Assembly: GCA_016124745.1 (NCBI GenBank)
Contig: WGNC01000030.1
Coordinates: 1-44,502, forward strand
From: Thiobacillus sp.
GTDB taxonomy: Bacteria > Pseudomonadota > Gammaproteobacteria > Burkholderiales > Thiobacillaceae
Length of the DNA: 44,502 bases
Direction: 5' to 3'
In this document: positions 13,883 to 22,169 of the stretch, one piece after another
Layout of the letters: each line of letters starts with the position of its first letter
Numbering within the stretch: position 1 is the first letter of the stretch
Position numbers and translations under genes: made by a program
Notes under the pieces: model-generated
Databases searched by the model: none
What the model was told of the DNA's origin: nothing
What the model saw: the letters and a program-made list of their open reading frames with translations, nothing else

Positions 13883-16144
13883 ATGCTGAAACCCTGGCTT
13901 AATGGCAGCCGCATGCTGCCGCCCTGGCTGGCACTGGCCATCCTGCTGGGGATTCAGCTGGTATCGATACCGTTTCTGTTGAATCTTCATTTCAACAACG
14001 CGCCGGAAATCTACTCTCCACCCGATTCGCCCACTATCCGGTTGCGTGAATCGCTGTTCAAGGAATTCCCCAATGACGAGGCCGTCATTGCCTTGTTCGA
14101 GGGTGACGACCTCTACACGCCGACGTTTCTCGCCGCGCTCGACCGGGCTGCGAAAAGATTGGCTTCACACCCCGAAGTCGATCGGGTGCTGACGCTGACC
14201 ACGGTGGAACATATCGACGCAACCGACGATGGCTTTGCCGTGTCGTTGCTTGTCGACCCCAGGAGCCTGTCCAAACACACGCCGGCCCAATGGCAAGCCC
14301 GCGTGCAGGACGACACCTTTGCCCCAGGCCTGATCGCCTCACGCGACAGTCGCGCCGTTGCCCTGGTGGTTCGCCCCAAAACCCTGAAAGAAAGCCTTGC
14401 CCGCCGCGACATCCAGATCGCACTTGATGCGACCATTTCCGAAGAGAAGCTTGATGCCTACCATACAGCCACCGCCGGCATAGTGGCCCAGACAGTGGCA
14501 GAACTACGTTCACTTTGGCGTGACAGTGCAATTTTTATCCCACTTACCTTCATGATAGGTATGGTGTTGTTATGGTGGGTGGTCGGGCGCATACGTCCTG
14601 TCGTGGTCGGCGCGTTGGCCATGGGTGCCGTCGTGTCGGCCAGCGTGGCCGGGCTCGTGGCATTCGGCCAACCCTATACGCCTATCTCCGCGATGATCCC
14701 AACCCTGATGGCGGCCTACACAACCGCCACGCTGCTGCATCTCTACGCGGCCATCCAGCGCGGCCGCATCGCTTTGCTGGCGAGGCCGCAACGCATCGCG
14801 CGGGCGTTGAAGGAAACCTTGATCCCCGGCCTCTTCAACGTTTTGACCACTGGTGCAGGGATGCTGAGCATGCTGTTTGTGAGTATTCCGCCGGTGCAGG
14901 CTTTCGGGATTTCAGGGGCCATCGGCACGGTGATCGTGTTTTTGGTGGTGTTTATTCTGGTGCCGCCAATCCTGCTGAAATGGGATACGCCACGCTGGCC
15001 ACGTCGTCGTTCCGGTCTGGCGCACGCACGTCGCATTGCGGCGGCCGTCGCGGTGTTCAGCCTGAGGCATTCGAAATCCATACTGGCCGTCTCCGTGCTT
15101 TTGGTGCTGGCATCCATTCCGCTGGTGATGCAGGTCAAGGTCGAATCCAACATGCTTGAGTTTTTCGGACCCGATCACAGCATCACTCGCAGCACCAAGC
15201 GGGTGGAAAGCATGCTTTCCGGCGTCACCGGCCTGGAGATTGTCCTCACCGGCACGTCTCGCGACAGCCTCAAGGATCCGACCACGTTGGCCCAGATCAA
15301 GGCCCTGCAGTCCTGGCTGGAACAGCAGCCGGAAATCGACCGCAGTTTCTCGCTGGTCGATGTGCTGAAAGAAATGAACAATGCGTTCAACGGCGAAGAT
15401 CTTGGCGACAACGCCCTGCCCACCGATCGCAAACTGGTCCAGCAACTGCTGCTCATTTACGATGGCAAGGATTTGTACGAACTGGTTAACCGAGAATTCC
15501 AGCGCGGGCGCATCACACTCAGCCTTAACGTGCACGGTGCCAATGAAATTGGCCAGGTAATCAACCGGATACAGGCGCATATTTCTGCGTATCCCATTAC
15601 CGGGGTGAAATCTGAAATCTCGGGCAACGGGCAGTTATTTGCAGATCAGACAGACCGCATCGTCAATGGACAAATCAAGAGCTTTACCTCGGCCTTCCTG
15701 CAGATTTTGCTGCTGATGACGTTGCTGTTCCGTTCGTTCAGGGGTGCACTGATCTGTCTGATACCGAACCTGGCACCGCTATTCTTCATTTTTGTGGTGA
15801 TGGGTGTCACGGGAATTGCGCTAGACGTAGCAACCGTTCTGATTGCCGGCATCATCCTCGGCATCACGGTGGACGACACCATCCATCTGTATCACGGCTA
15901 TCAGCACCGCATCCGCCACGGCGTCAGCCCGGTGTTCGCCATCATTCGCAGCGTTGAAAGCTCGGGCCGCGCGGTCATCGCGATTTCGATCGTGCTGATC
16001 GCGCAGTTCAGCCTGCTGGGCCTGTCCGACTTCAGGCCCACTGCCCACTTCGGCATGCTGTGTGCGGTCGGCCTGTTTGCCGGTCAGGTATTCGAATTGC
16101 TTTTGATGCCCGCCTTGTTGGGACTGCGTCACCGGACACAGTGA
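13883..16144 (+). CDS. RND superfamily (MMPL-type) transporter
   Basis: A 753-aa inner-membrane protein with the internal duplication of RND exporters. Each half is one transmembrane helix, a large periplasmic loop and a five-helix bundle. In the second half GITVDDTIHLYHGY carries the acidic pair used for proton relay in HpnN/MMPL proteins. The equivalent place in the first half reads LMAAYTTATLLHLY without acids, so only one half looks proton-coupled. The ATG at 13883 is preferred; one at 13859 lies inside repeat copy D. The gene follows the LolA-like and barrel genes and converges on prsR with 19 bp between stops. Together the three proteins look like an inner membrane - periplasm - outer membrane export path, probably for a lipid or envelope component. 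Substrate is unknown; a role in exopolysaccharide or PEP-CTERM display is only suggested by location. Confidence 0.88.
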   Translation: MLKPWLNGSRMLPPWLALAILLGIQLVSIPFLLNLHFNNAPEIYSPPDSPTIRLRESLFKEFPNDEAVIALFEGDDLYTPTFLAALDRAAKRLASHPEVDRVLTLTTVEHIDATDDGFAVSLLVDPRSLSKHTPAQWQARVQDDTFAPGLIASRDSRAVALVVRPKTLKESLARRDIQIALDATISEEKLDAYHTATAGIVAQTVAELRSLWRDSAIFIPLTFMIGMVLLWWVVGRIRPVVVGALAMGAVVSASVAGLVAFGQPYTPISAMIPTLMAAYTTATLLHLYAAIQRGRIALLARPQRIARALKETLIPGLFNVLTTGAGMLSMLFVSIPPVQAFGISGAIGTVIVFLVVFILVPPILLKWDTPRWPRRRSGLAHARRIAAAVAVFSLRHSKSILAVSVLLVLASIPLVMQVKVESNMLEFFGPDHSITRSTKRVESMLSGVTGLEIVLTGTSRDSLKDPTTLAQIKALQSWLEQQPEIDRSFSLVDVLKEMNNAFNGEDLGDNALPTDRKLVQQLLLIYDGKDLYELVNREFQRGRITLSLNVHGANEIGQVINRIQAHISAYPITGVKSEISGNGQLFADQTDRIVNGQIKSFTSAFLQILLLMTLLFRSFRGALICLIPNLAPLFFIFVVMGVTGIALDVATVLIAGIILGITVDDTIHLYHGYQHRIRHGVSPVFAIIRSVESSGRAVIAISIVLIAQFSLLGLSDFRPTAHFGMLCAVGLFAGQVFELLLMPALLGLRHRTQ

Positions 16145-16163
16145 CGCCGAGACAAACACTGCC

Positions 16164-17516
16164 CTATTTCAACCCGATTTTCGCCATCAGGTCATACAGC
16201 GTGGGGCGGGTGATGCCGAGCAGTTCGGCGGCTTGGGCAATGCTGCCGTCACTTTGTGCGAGTGCACGACTGACGGCCTGACGCTCGGCGTTTTCTCGAG
16301 CCTGCCGCAGGTTGATCGGTTGCGGCTCGGCGTGGCCTGGAGTCAGACCGAGGTCGGCTGCGGTGATCTGGCTGCCCTCGGCCATGATGGTGGCGCGCTT
16401 GACCAGGTTTTCCATCTCGCGCACGTTGCCGGGCCAGGCATGGGATTCGAGCGCCCCGAGTGCATCGGCGGTGAAGCCGCGCAGGCTGCGTCCCAGTTCA
16501 CGCGCGTAACGCTCCAGAAAGGCCTGTGCCAGCAGCACGGCGTCACCGGGTCGTTCGCGCAGCGGCGGAATGCTGATCGAGATTTCGGACAACCGGTAAT
16601 AAAGGTCCTCGCGGAAACCGCCTTCGCGGATCATGCCGCCGAGGTCGCGGTGGGTGGCGCAGACGACGCGCACATCGACCGGGATCTCGCCGCGGCCGCC
16701 CAGGCGCTCGATCACGCGTTCCTGCAGGAAGCGCAGCAGCTTGGCCTGCAGCGGCATCGGCAGGTCGCCGATCTCGTCGAGGAAGAGCGTGCCTTCGTTG
16801 GCGTATTCGATCTTGCCGATGGTTTGCTTGGCGGCACCGGTAAACGCGCCTTTTTCATAGCCGAACAGTTCGGATTCGAGCAGGGTATCGGGAATCGCCG
16901 CGCAGTTGATGGCGACAAAGCGCTTGTCGGCACGTGGCGACAATTCATGCACCCCGCGCGCCAGCACTTCCTTGCCGGTCCCCGATTCGCCGAGCAGCAG
17001 CACCGTGGCATTGGCCGGCGCCACTTTTTCCACGGTGCGGCAGATCCTGAGCATGGGCTCGCTGGCGGTGATCAGGCCCTTGAGCGCAGGTTCGCGCTGC
17101 CGGGCGGCGAGCAGGCGGTTTTCCTGTTCGAGCGCATACAGATGCAGCGCGCGGGCGATCATCAGGGCCAGCACGTCGGGGTCGAAGGGTTTCTGGAAGA
17201 AGTCGTAGGCACCGAGACGGATGGCTTCTACGGCATTGCTGCGGTCGAGGTTGCCGGTCACGACGATGACCTTGGTGGCGGGCGCCAGCGACAGAATCTG
17301 CTGCAGGGCCGCCAGGCCCTCGGTCGCGCCGTCGGCATCGGGCGGCAGGCCGAGGTCGAGCAGCACCACCGGCGGTTCGTGACGGCGCAACTGGGCGATG
17401 GCGTTGTCGCGGTCGCTTGCCATGATCACGTCATAGTCGGCGAGGCTCCATTTCAACTGCTTCTGCAGCCCGGGGTCGTCTTCCACCAGCAGTATTTTTT
17501 GTTTGGCGTCGCTCAT
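16164..17516 (-). CDS. prsR: PEP-CTERM-box response regulator transcription factor PrsR
   Basis: A 450-aa NtrC-class activator. The receiver domain (1-125) has the acidic pair VEDD, the phosphorylation site D54 in LLDLGLP and K109 in FFQKPF. The sigma-54 interaction AAA+ domain (about 148-375) has Walker A GESGTGKE at 176-183, the sigma-54 contact loop GAFTGA at 223-228 and Walker B LFLDEIGD near 245-251. A Fis-type helix-turn-helix ends the protein (SIAQAAELLGITRPTLYDLM). The protein should hydrolyse ATP to open sigma-54 promoters. The two sigma-54 promoters with 17-bp boxes at 1093-1235 and 4807-4968 are its likely targets in this window. It lies downstream of prsK on the same strand, with a repeat in the 175-bp gap, and is its presumed partner. 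Confidence 0.95.
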   Translation of the reverse strand: MSDAKQKILLVEDDPGLQKQLKWSLADYDVIMASDRDNAIAQLRRHEPPVVLLDLGLPPDADGATEGLAALQQILSLAPATKVIVVTGNLDRSNAVEAIRLGAYDFFQKPFDPDVLALMIARALHLYALEQENRLLAARQREPALKGLITASEPMLRICRTVEKVAPANATVLLLGESGTGKEVLARGVHELSPRADKRFVAINCAAIPDTLLESELFGYEKGAFTGAAKQTIGKIEYANEGTLFLDEIGDLPMPLQAKLLRFLQERVIERLGGRGEIPVDVRVVCATHRDLGGMIREGGFREDLYYRLSEISISIPPLRERPGDAVLLAQAFLERYARELGRSLRGFTADALGALESHAWPGNVREMENLVKRATIMAEGSQITAADLGLTPGHAEPQPINLRQARENAERQAVSRALAQSDGSIAQAAELLGITRPTLYDLMAKIGLK

Positions 17517-17567
17517 GCGGCGTCTCCCTCAGAAGAATATTGATCCGGCACGAATTGAACTTGCGTA

Positions 17568-17669
17568 CCGTTCGCCTTGAGTCCCTCGACAAGCCTTTCC
17601 TGAGTAGGTCGAAGGGCTCAGGAGAGCCCTGTCGAAGGGCTGTGCTTCGACGGGCTCAGCACGAACGGA
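17568..17669. repeat. REP-like repeat, copy E, between prsK and prsR
   Basis: It begins CCGTTCGCCTTGAG and ends CGGGCTCAGCACGAACGG, so the outer parts are inverted. Inside are GTCGAAGGGCTCAGGAGAGCCCTGTCGAAGG palindrome halves. No GGRAARCGCTGA end is seen, so this may be the core of the element without its MITE ends. Confidence 0.65.
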
Positions 17670-17691
17670 CTCGTGAATCAATCTGACCATA

Positions 17692-19755
17692 TCAGTAGTT
17701 ATTGTCCAGCGGCAGGTGGATACGAAAACGCGTACCGCTGCCGGGTGTGCTTTCCACGTCCAGTCGTCCGCCCAGCGCGCGGATCGTTTCGCGACATTCG
17801 TATGCGCCGATTCCCATACCGGCACCCTTGGTCGAATCGAACGGCTGAAATAGCCGCGTGCGGATGAATTCCTCGTCCATGCCGCTGCCGGTGTCGGCAA
17901 CTTCGACGATCGCCTGCCCGGACGATTCGTATCCACGCAACGTGACCTGACCGGTCGAGGGCGTCGCTTCCAGCGCATTCTGCAGCAGGTGGCCGATGGC
18001 GCGGGTCAGCCGTTCACGCTCGGCCCGCACCCGCAAGCCGGCGGGCGGCAGATCGAGTTGCGGTCGAAGCTTGAATGCCTGCTTGCTGGCGACGGCGTCG
18101 GTGAGGACATCCGCCAGCGCCACCAGCTGGGAGCGCGTTTCGTCGCTATCGCGCCGCAATTGCGTCAGTACCTTGTTCATGCGCGTGACCGCACTGGCCA
18201 CCGTATCCAGCATGTCGGCTTGGAATTCGGGGTTGTGCTTGTGCTTTTCGGCATTGGCCAGCAGCAGGGACAGCTGGGCGACGAGGTTTTTCAGGTCGTG
18301 GATGATGAAGGTCGTGGTGCGGTTGAAGGACTCGAACTGGCGCGCCACGATGAGCTGGTTGGATGCGCGCATCTGCGCCAGATGCGCCGCCGCCTGGCGG
18401 GCCGCCACCTTGAGCAGGTCACTGACTTCCCAGTTGAAGGTGACCTTGCCGAGGGAATGCTTCAGCACGACGAAGCCGAGCAGTTCGTCATGCAGCATTA
18501 GTGGCACCACCAGCCAGGCGTCGCCGGACTCGCGAATCCAGTCGGGGGCGTCGAGGTCGCCATAGAGGTCGGGGCGCTCGCTCATCTCGTCCAGGTCCAC
18601 CACCCATTGCTTCTCGGCCAGCCACTGGACGAAAGGCGTGTCGGCCGGCTCGGTGCCTTCGAATCCGCCCCAGTTCCAGTGGCTGGCGCGCTGGTACCCT
18701 GCAGCGCCCTCGCGCATCCACAAAGCGCCACCTGGGCATTCGAGGAGCCGGGCCAGCGCCTCGACCGCCCGTTCGCACAGGTGTTCGCCGGGCTGGCCCT
18801 CGGTAAGCGTGCGGGTGAAGTTGAGCCACGCTTCCCGGTAGTCGTAGCGATAGCTGAAAAAATGCTTGGAGAGGAAGACCCGCAAGCGCGCGCGCAGGGT
18901 ACCGGAAAACATCAGCAGCACCAGCAGCATGGCGGCAGCGAAGATGAAGACGGTTTGCACCACGTCACCCCATTCGCCGCCGAACAGGCGCAGGTAATAG
19001 CCGGCGCCTGCCATCAGCAGCAGATAGATGCCGGCCCCCAAGAGGCTCGTGGTATGGAAGGCCATGCTGCGCGACAGCCCGACCGGTGCGGCCCATTCCG
19101 GGTTGCGCGCCGCGGATACGGCGATCAGCGGCGTCACCATCGCGACGACATAGCCGCGCGCGGTCCACACCTGGGCATCCATCGCATTGAACAGCGCAGC
19201 GTTGGCGTAAAGATAGAAGTCGTACCCGAACAGGCCGCCCAGCCCCAGGCACAGGAACTTGATCGCCCAGCGGTCCTCCGGGCGCGTGCTGCGGTAGACC
19301 TGCTCGACCAGCACCAGCCCGATCACGGTCAGCAGCACCAGCCCGAGATTGGCCGCCCATCTTTCCAGCGCCGGCTGCTCGGGTGCGATGAAGGGCCAGA
19401 CGCTGGCTACCAGCAAGCCGCCGACGAGTATGCTGGCGAGGACGCGGATCAGCCGCAATGGCGCAGGTAGCGGGGCACCCGGCGACAGGCGAAGATGCAG
19501 GATATGGAGCAGCAGGGCGAGCCAGGCGCCATTGCGGGCGACCTCGGCGGCGAGAACGAGACTCAGAGGTGCCTGCCCATGGGCACTGAAAGCGGACAGC
19601 CCGCCCCACAAGGCCGTGAGCGCGGTGGCGAGGACCAGCAGGCGTCCCTGCGGCCTGCGCTTCCAGCTGGCGACGATGAGTCCGGAGAGTCCCAGATAGG
19701 CGACTGTCGCCAGGCCGTAGCCAATGGCGGCGAGGATGAACAGGGTGTTAGGCAC
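17692..19755 (-). CDS. prsK: XrtA/PEP-CTERM system histidine kinase PrsK
   Basis: A membrane-bound sensor kinase of about 687 aa. The N-terminal 300 residues hold about nine to ten transmembrane helices. A GAF-like domain (about 310-460) and the transmitter follow. The H box FIIHDLKNLVAQLS places the phospho-accepting His near residue 486; the N box LLQNALEA lies near 590, the G1 box VADTGSGM near 620 and the G2 box GAGMGIGAYECRE near 645. The architecture matches PrsK (TIGR02916). I chose GTG at 19755 (MPNTLFILAA...) because the first helix begins there; a TTG at 19797 would add 14 residues read from repeat-rich sequence. It should phosphorylate PrsR. The signal sensed is unknown. Confidence 0.93.
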   Translation of the reverse strand: MPNTLFILAAIGYGLATVAYLGLSGLIVASWKRRPQGRLLVLATALTALWGGLSAFSAHGQAPLSLVLAAEVARNGAWLALLLHILHLRLSPGAPLPAPLRLIRVLASILVGGLLVASVWPFIAPEQPALERWAANLGLVLLTVIGLVLVEQVYRSTRPEDRWAIKFLCLGLGGLFGYDFYLYANAALFNAMDAQVWTARGYVVAMVTPLIAVSAARNPEWAAPVGLSRSMAFHTTSLLGAGIYLLLMAGAGYYLRLFGGEWGDVVQTVFIFAAAMLLVLLMFSGTLRARLRVFLSKHFFSYRYDYREAWLNFTRTLTEGQPGEHLCERAVEALARLLECPGGALWMREGAAGYQRASHWNWGGFEGTEPADTPFVQWLAEKQWVVDLDEMSERPDLYGDLDAPDWIRESGDAWLVVPLMLHDELLGFVVLKHSLGKVTFNWEVSDLLKVAARQAAAHLAQMRASNQLIVARQFESFNRTTTFIIHDLKNLVAQLSLLLANAEKHKHNPEFQADMLDTVASAVTRMNKVLTQLRRDSDETRSQLVALADVLTDAVASKQAFKLRPQLDLPPAGLRVRAERERLTRAIGHLLQNALEATPSTGQVTLRGYESSGQAIVEVADTGSGMDEEFIRTRLFQPFDSTKGAGMGIGAYECRETIRALGGRLDVESTPGSGTRFRIHLPLDNNY

Positions 19756-19811
19756 GGTACTGTTCAGTCTGGGCCCTTCGACTATTGATCCGGCCAAGTG
19801 ACGCTTGAAGT

Positions 19812-19852
19812 CCGTTCGTTCCGAGCGTAGCCGAAGGGCTCAGGGCGAACGG
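19812..19852. repeat. Short REP-like repeat upstream of prsK, copy F1
   Basis: CCGTTCGTTCCGAGCGTAGC...GGGCTCAGGGCGAACGG, a single inverted repeat of the same family as copies A-E, lying just upstream of prsK. With copy F2 it fills most of the 370-bp stretch 19756-20125, which holds no gene. Confidence 0.6.
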
Positions 19853-19904
19853 GAACCGGGTCATGCGTAATGGAAAACCCAATAAGTGAACATCATTGAT
19901 GTTA

Positions 19905-20101
19905 GGGAAATGCTGAACAAGTCCTTCGACAGGCTTCCCTCGACAGGCTCGGGACGAACGGCAAGTAGCTGATTTCATTCGTGGTGAGCCTGTCGAACCA
20001 TCGTGGTGAGTCCTTCGACGGGGCTCAGAAGAGCCTTGTCGAACGCTCTCCTGAGCGCAGTCGAAGGGCACACAGCAAACCAGCTTGTTCGGGGATTCCT
20101 T
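19905..20101. repeat. MITE-like repeat, copy F2 (197 bp)
   Basis: Left end GGGAAATGCTGAACAAG at 19905; right end, inverted at 20085-20101, AAGGAATCCCCGAACAAG. It includes GTGGTGAGCCTGTCGAACCATC and a block from AACGCTCTCCTGAGCGCAG to CACACAGCAAACC, nearly identical to copy A. It lies just downstream of the sugar transferase stop codon. Confidence 0.78.
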
Positions 20102-20125
20102 GGACATGGCCGGGCGCGGGCGCGG

Positions 20126-21520
20126 TCAGCGCACACCCTTTCCCCAAAGCACCACTTGCGCCGTCTGGAACAGGATCATGAAGTCGAGAAACAGGCTGTG
20201 GTTTTTCACGTAGTACAGGTCGTATTGCAGTTTGTGCATGGCATCTTCGTCGGTCGCCCCGTAAGGGTAGCGCACCTGGGCCCAGCCGGTGATGCCGGGT
20301 TTGACGGTGTGGCGCACCCCGTAATAGGGGATCTTCTGGATCAGGTCCTCAACGAAATAGGGACGCTCGGGGCGTGGACCGACGAAGCTCATGTCACCGA
20401 AAAACACGTTGAAAATCTGCGGCAGTTCGTCGATGCGGGTGCGCCGGATAAAACGTCCGGTGAGCGTGATGCGGCTGTCGTTCTGCCGGGCCCAGCGCGG
20501 TTTGCCATCCTTTTCGGCATCGACGCACATGCTGCGGAACTTGAGGATGGTGAAGCAGCGGCCACCCTGGCCGACGCGCTCCTGACGATAGAGCACAGGG
20601 CCAGGGCTTTCGAGTTTGATCATCAGTGCAGTGAGCGCCATGATCGGCAGCGAGATCGCGAGCATGACTGCGCTGACCAGCAGGTCGAACAGGCGCTTGA
20701 CCGTATCGCGGATGATGCCCTGGTGAAAGCCTTCGGCCAGGATCATCCAGCTGGCGTTCATCGAATCGAGCTGCAAATGGCCGTTTTCCCTTTCGAAGAA
20801 GCTCGATAGTTCCAGGATTCGGATGCCGAGCAGCTTGCATTTGAGCAGATCCTGGATCGGCATGCCGCCTCCCCGGCGGTCGCGCACGGCGAGGATGATT
20901 TCGTTGATTTGCAGACGCGCTGCCAGTTCGGGCAGGGGTTCCTGGGTGTCGAGAATTCGTGCATGGTCGACGAAATGGTGACTGCCACCCATGGGCAGAT
21001 AGCCTATCACCTGCGTATTACTGGCATGGCCGCGCTGGGCCAGCAGCGATTCGACATGGGCGGCGCGGCTACCGGTGCCGATGACCAGGGCGCGTGTTTT
21101 GAGTGCCCCTGCCCGTGCCCAGCGGATGAACATCGTGCGACTGAGCAGAATGCCCAGCAGCGCCAGGCCGAACGACAGCAGGAATGCGCCCCGCCCGACC
21201 AGCAGCGCGGGAAAGAAATAGAACAGCAGGCTCATCGTCACCAGGCCCAGCCCGAAGCTCAGGCCGAGGCGCTGCAGCAACGCGCGCACGCCGCCCTGCC
21301 ATTCCAGATCATAGAGGCCGCTGGCCGTCATCAGCCCCAGCATGACGACAGTGAAGGTCAGCGCCTTGGGCAGCAGGGGCGTGAGGCTCTCGGGGATGGC
21401 GCCGCCATCGAAGAAGCGCGCGCCGACCCCGATGTAGATGGCGCCACCGAGAATCAGTGCCTCGATCAGCACCAGCAGTAACAAGTTAAGGGGCACGTAG
21501 TGCCGGAAAAATCGGATCAC
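20126..21520 (-). CDS. TIGR03013-type PEP-CTERM/XrtA system sugar transferase
   Basis: A 464-aa polyprenyl-phosphate hexose-1-phosphate transferase (PHPT), the initiating enzyme that loads the first sugar phosphate onto undecaprenyl phosphate for exopolysaccharide synthesis. The N-terminus has about four to five membrane helices (1-130), followed by a nucleotide-binding-like domain (RALVIGTGSRAAHVESLL at about 145-160). The C-terminal catalytic domain has KRLFDLLVSAVML, SPGPVLYRQERVG, LKFRSM, RIDELPQIFNV and GPRPERPYFV. The length and PEP-CTERM context match TIGR03013. The start is GTG at 21520. It is on the same strand as prsK and prsR but separated from prsK by repeats. The rest of the exopolysaccharide and exosortase locus is not visible. 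Confidence 0.93.
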   Translation of the reverse strand: MIRFFRHYVPLNLLLLVLIEALILGGAIYIGVGARFFDGGAIPESLTPLLPKALTFTVVMLGLMTASGLYDLEWQGGVRALLQRLGLSFGLGLVTMSLLFYFFPALLVGRGAFLLSFGLALLGILLSRTMFIRWARAGALKTRALVIGTGSRAAHVESLLAQRGHASNTQVIGYLPMGGSHHFVDHARILDTQEPLPELAARLQINEIILAVRDRRGGGMPIQDLLKCKLLGIRILELSSFFERENGHLQLDSMNASWMILAEGFHQGIIRDTVKRLFDLLVSAVMLAISLPIMALTALMIKLESPGPVLYRQERVGQGGRCFTILKFRSMCVDAEKDGKPRWARQNDSRITLTGRFIRRTRIDELPQIFNVFFGDMSFVGPRPERPYFVEDLIQKIPYYGVRHTVKPGITGWAQVRYPYGATDEDAMHKLQYDLYYVKNHSLFLDFMILFQTAQVVLWGKGVR

Positions 21521-21593
21521 GGCCGTTTGCTCAAGAATGTCATGTAACCTGGATCAGCATCTTCCATGCCAATCCTGACTGCAATGAGATCGG

Positions 21594-22169
21594 TCAAATC
21601 AGTGCACGCACCTGGGTCAATCTAAGGCGGCGCGGACTGCCGTCTGCCTGCAGACGCTTCATGTTGCGCAACTCGGCGGCAGGGTAGACGACGATGTCGA
21701 CCGCTGCACGCGGATCGTCGATGATGAAGCGGGGATGGGTCCGGCCGGTGGCGTCCGATGCGCGGTGTTCACCCGCCTGGTAGGGGGTGCCCTGGCGCAT
21801 CAGCAGGAATTCGACGTCTTTCTGGTCATCGGTGAAAAGCTGCAGATTGATGTCGGCATGGGGTCCGGCCGTGCCATTGAGCACCGAGCCGGTCAGATGG
21901 GGATCGAAGTCCGCCAGTTGCTCCATGTATTCAATCGCCATTTTCCGCAGCAGCGCGAGTTGCGCGCGCGTTTCGTCGGCTTGATAGAGCGCCTGATAGC
22001 TGCGCAAGGCTTCCTCGATCTGCTGGTTGTCGGGCAGGTTCCCGCTCTCCGGGGCGCCTAGCTGGCGCGCCGCCTTGCGCTTGGCGCTGCCGTAGTCGAG
22101 CTTGCCGTCTTCCGCCAGCATGCGCGCCGCAGCATGGGCAATGCGGCGGCGCATGTCCTGATGTTTCAT
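21594..22169 (-). CDS. Conserved protein with nucleotidyltransferase-like segment
   Basis: A 191-aa cytoplasmic protein whose specific function I do not recognise. An all-helical N-terminal half (about 1-90: RRRIAHAAARMLAEDG, SAKRKAARQLG) is followed by a segment from about residue 92 reading GSVLNGTAGPHADINLQLF. This resembles the GS-x(10)-D-x-(D/N) core of polymerase-beta-type nucleotidyltransferases, with Asn in place of the second Asp. FLLMRQGTPYQ and DIVVYPAAELR could supply the later strands. The ATG overlaps the PBP1A stop by 4 nt (ATGA), so translation is coupled to a peptidoglycan synthase. It may be a degenerate or regulatory nucleotidyltransferase; that is an inference from one motif. 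Confidence 0.75.
   Translation of the reverse strand: MKHQDMRRRIAHAAARMLAEDGKLDYGSAKRKAARQLGAPESGNLPDNQQIEEALRSYQALYQADETRAQLALLRKMAIEYMEQLADFDPHLTGSVLNGTAGPHADINLQLFTDDQKDVEFLLMRQGTPYQAGEHRASDATGRTHPRFIIDDPRAAVDIVVYPAAELRNMKRLQADGSPRRLRLTQVRALI

Noticed and set aside
662..20101. Repeated TTCGACAAGCTCAGG palindromes as a possible CRISPR array
   Set aside because: The copies are far apart, imperfect, variable in length and not regularly spaced, and there are no cas genes.
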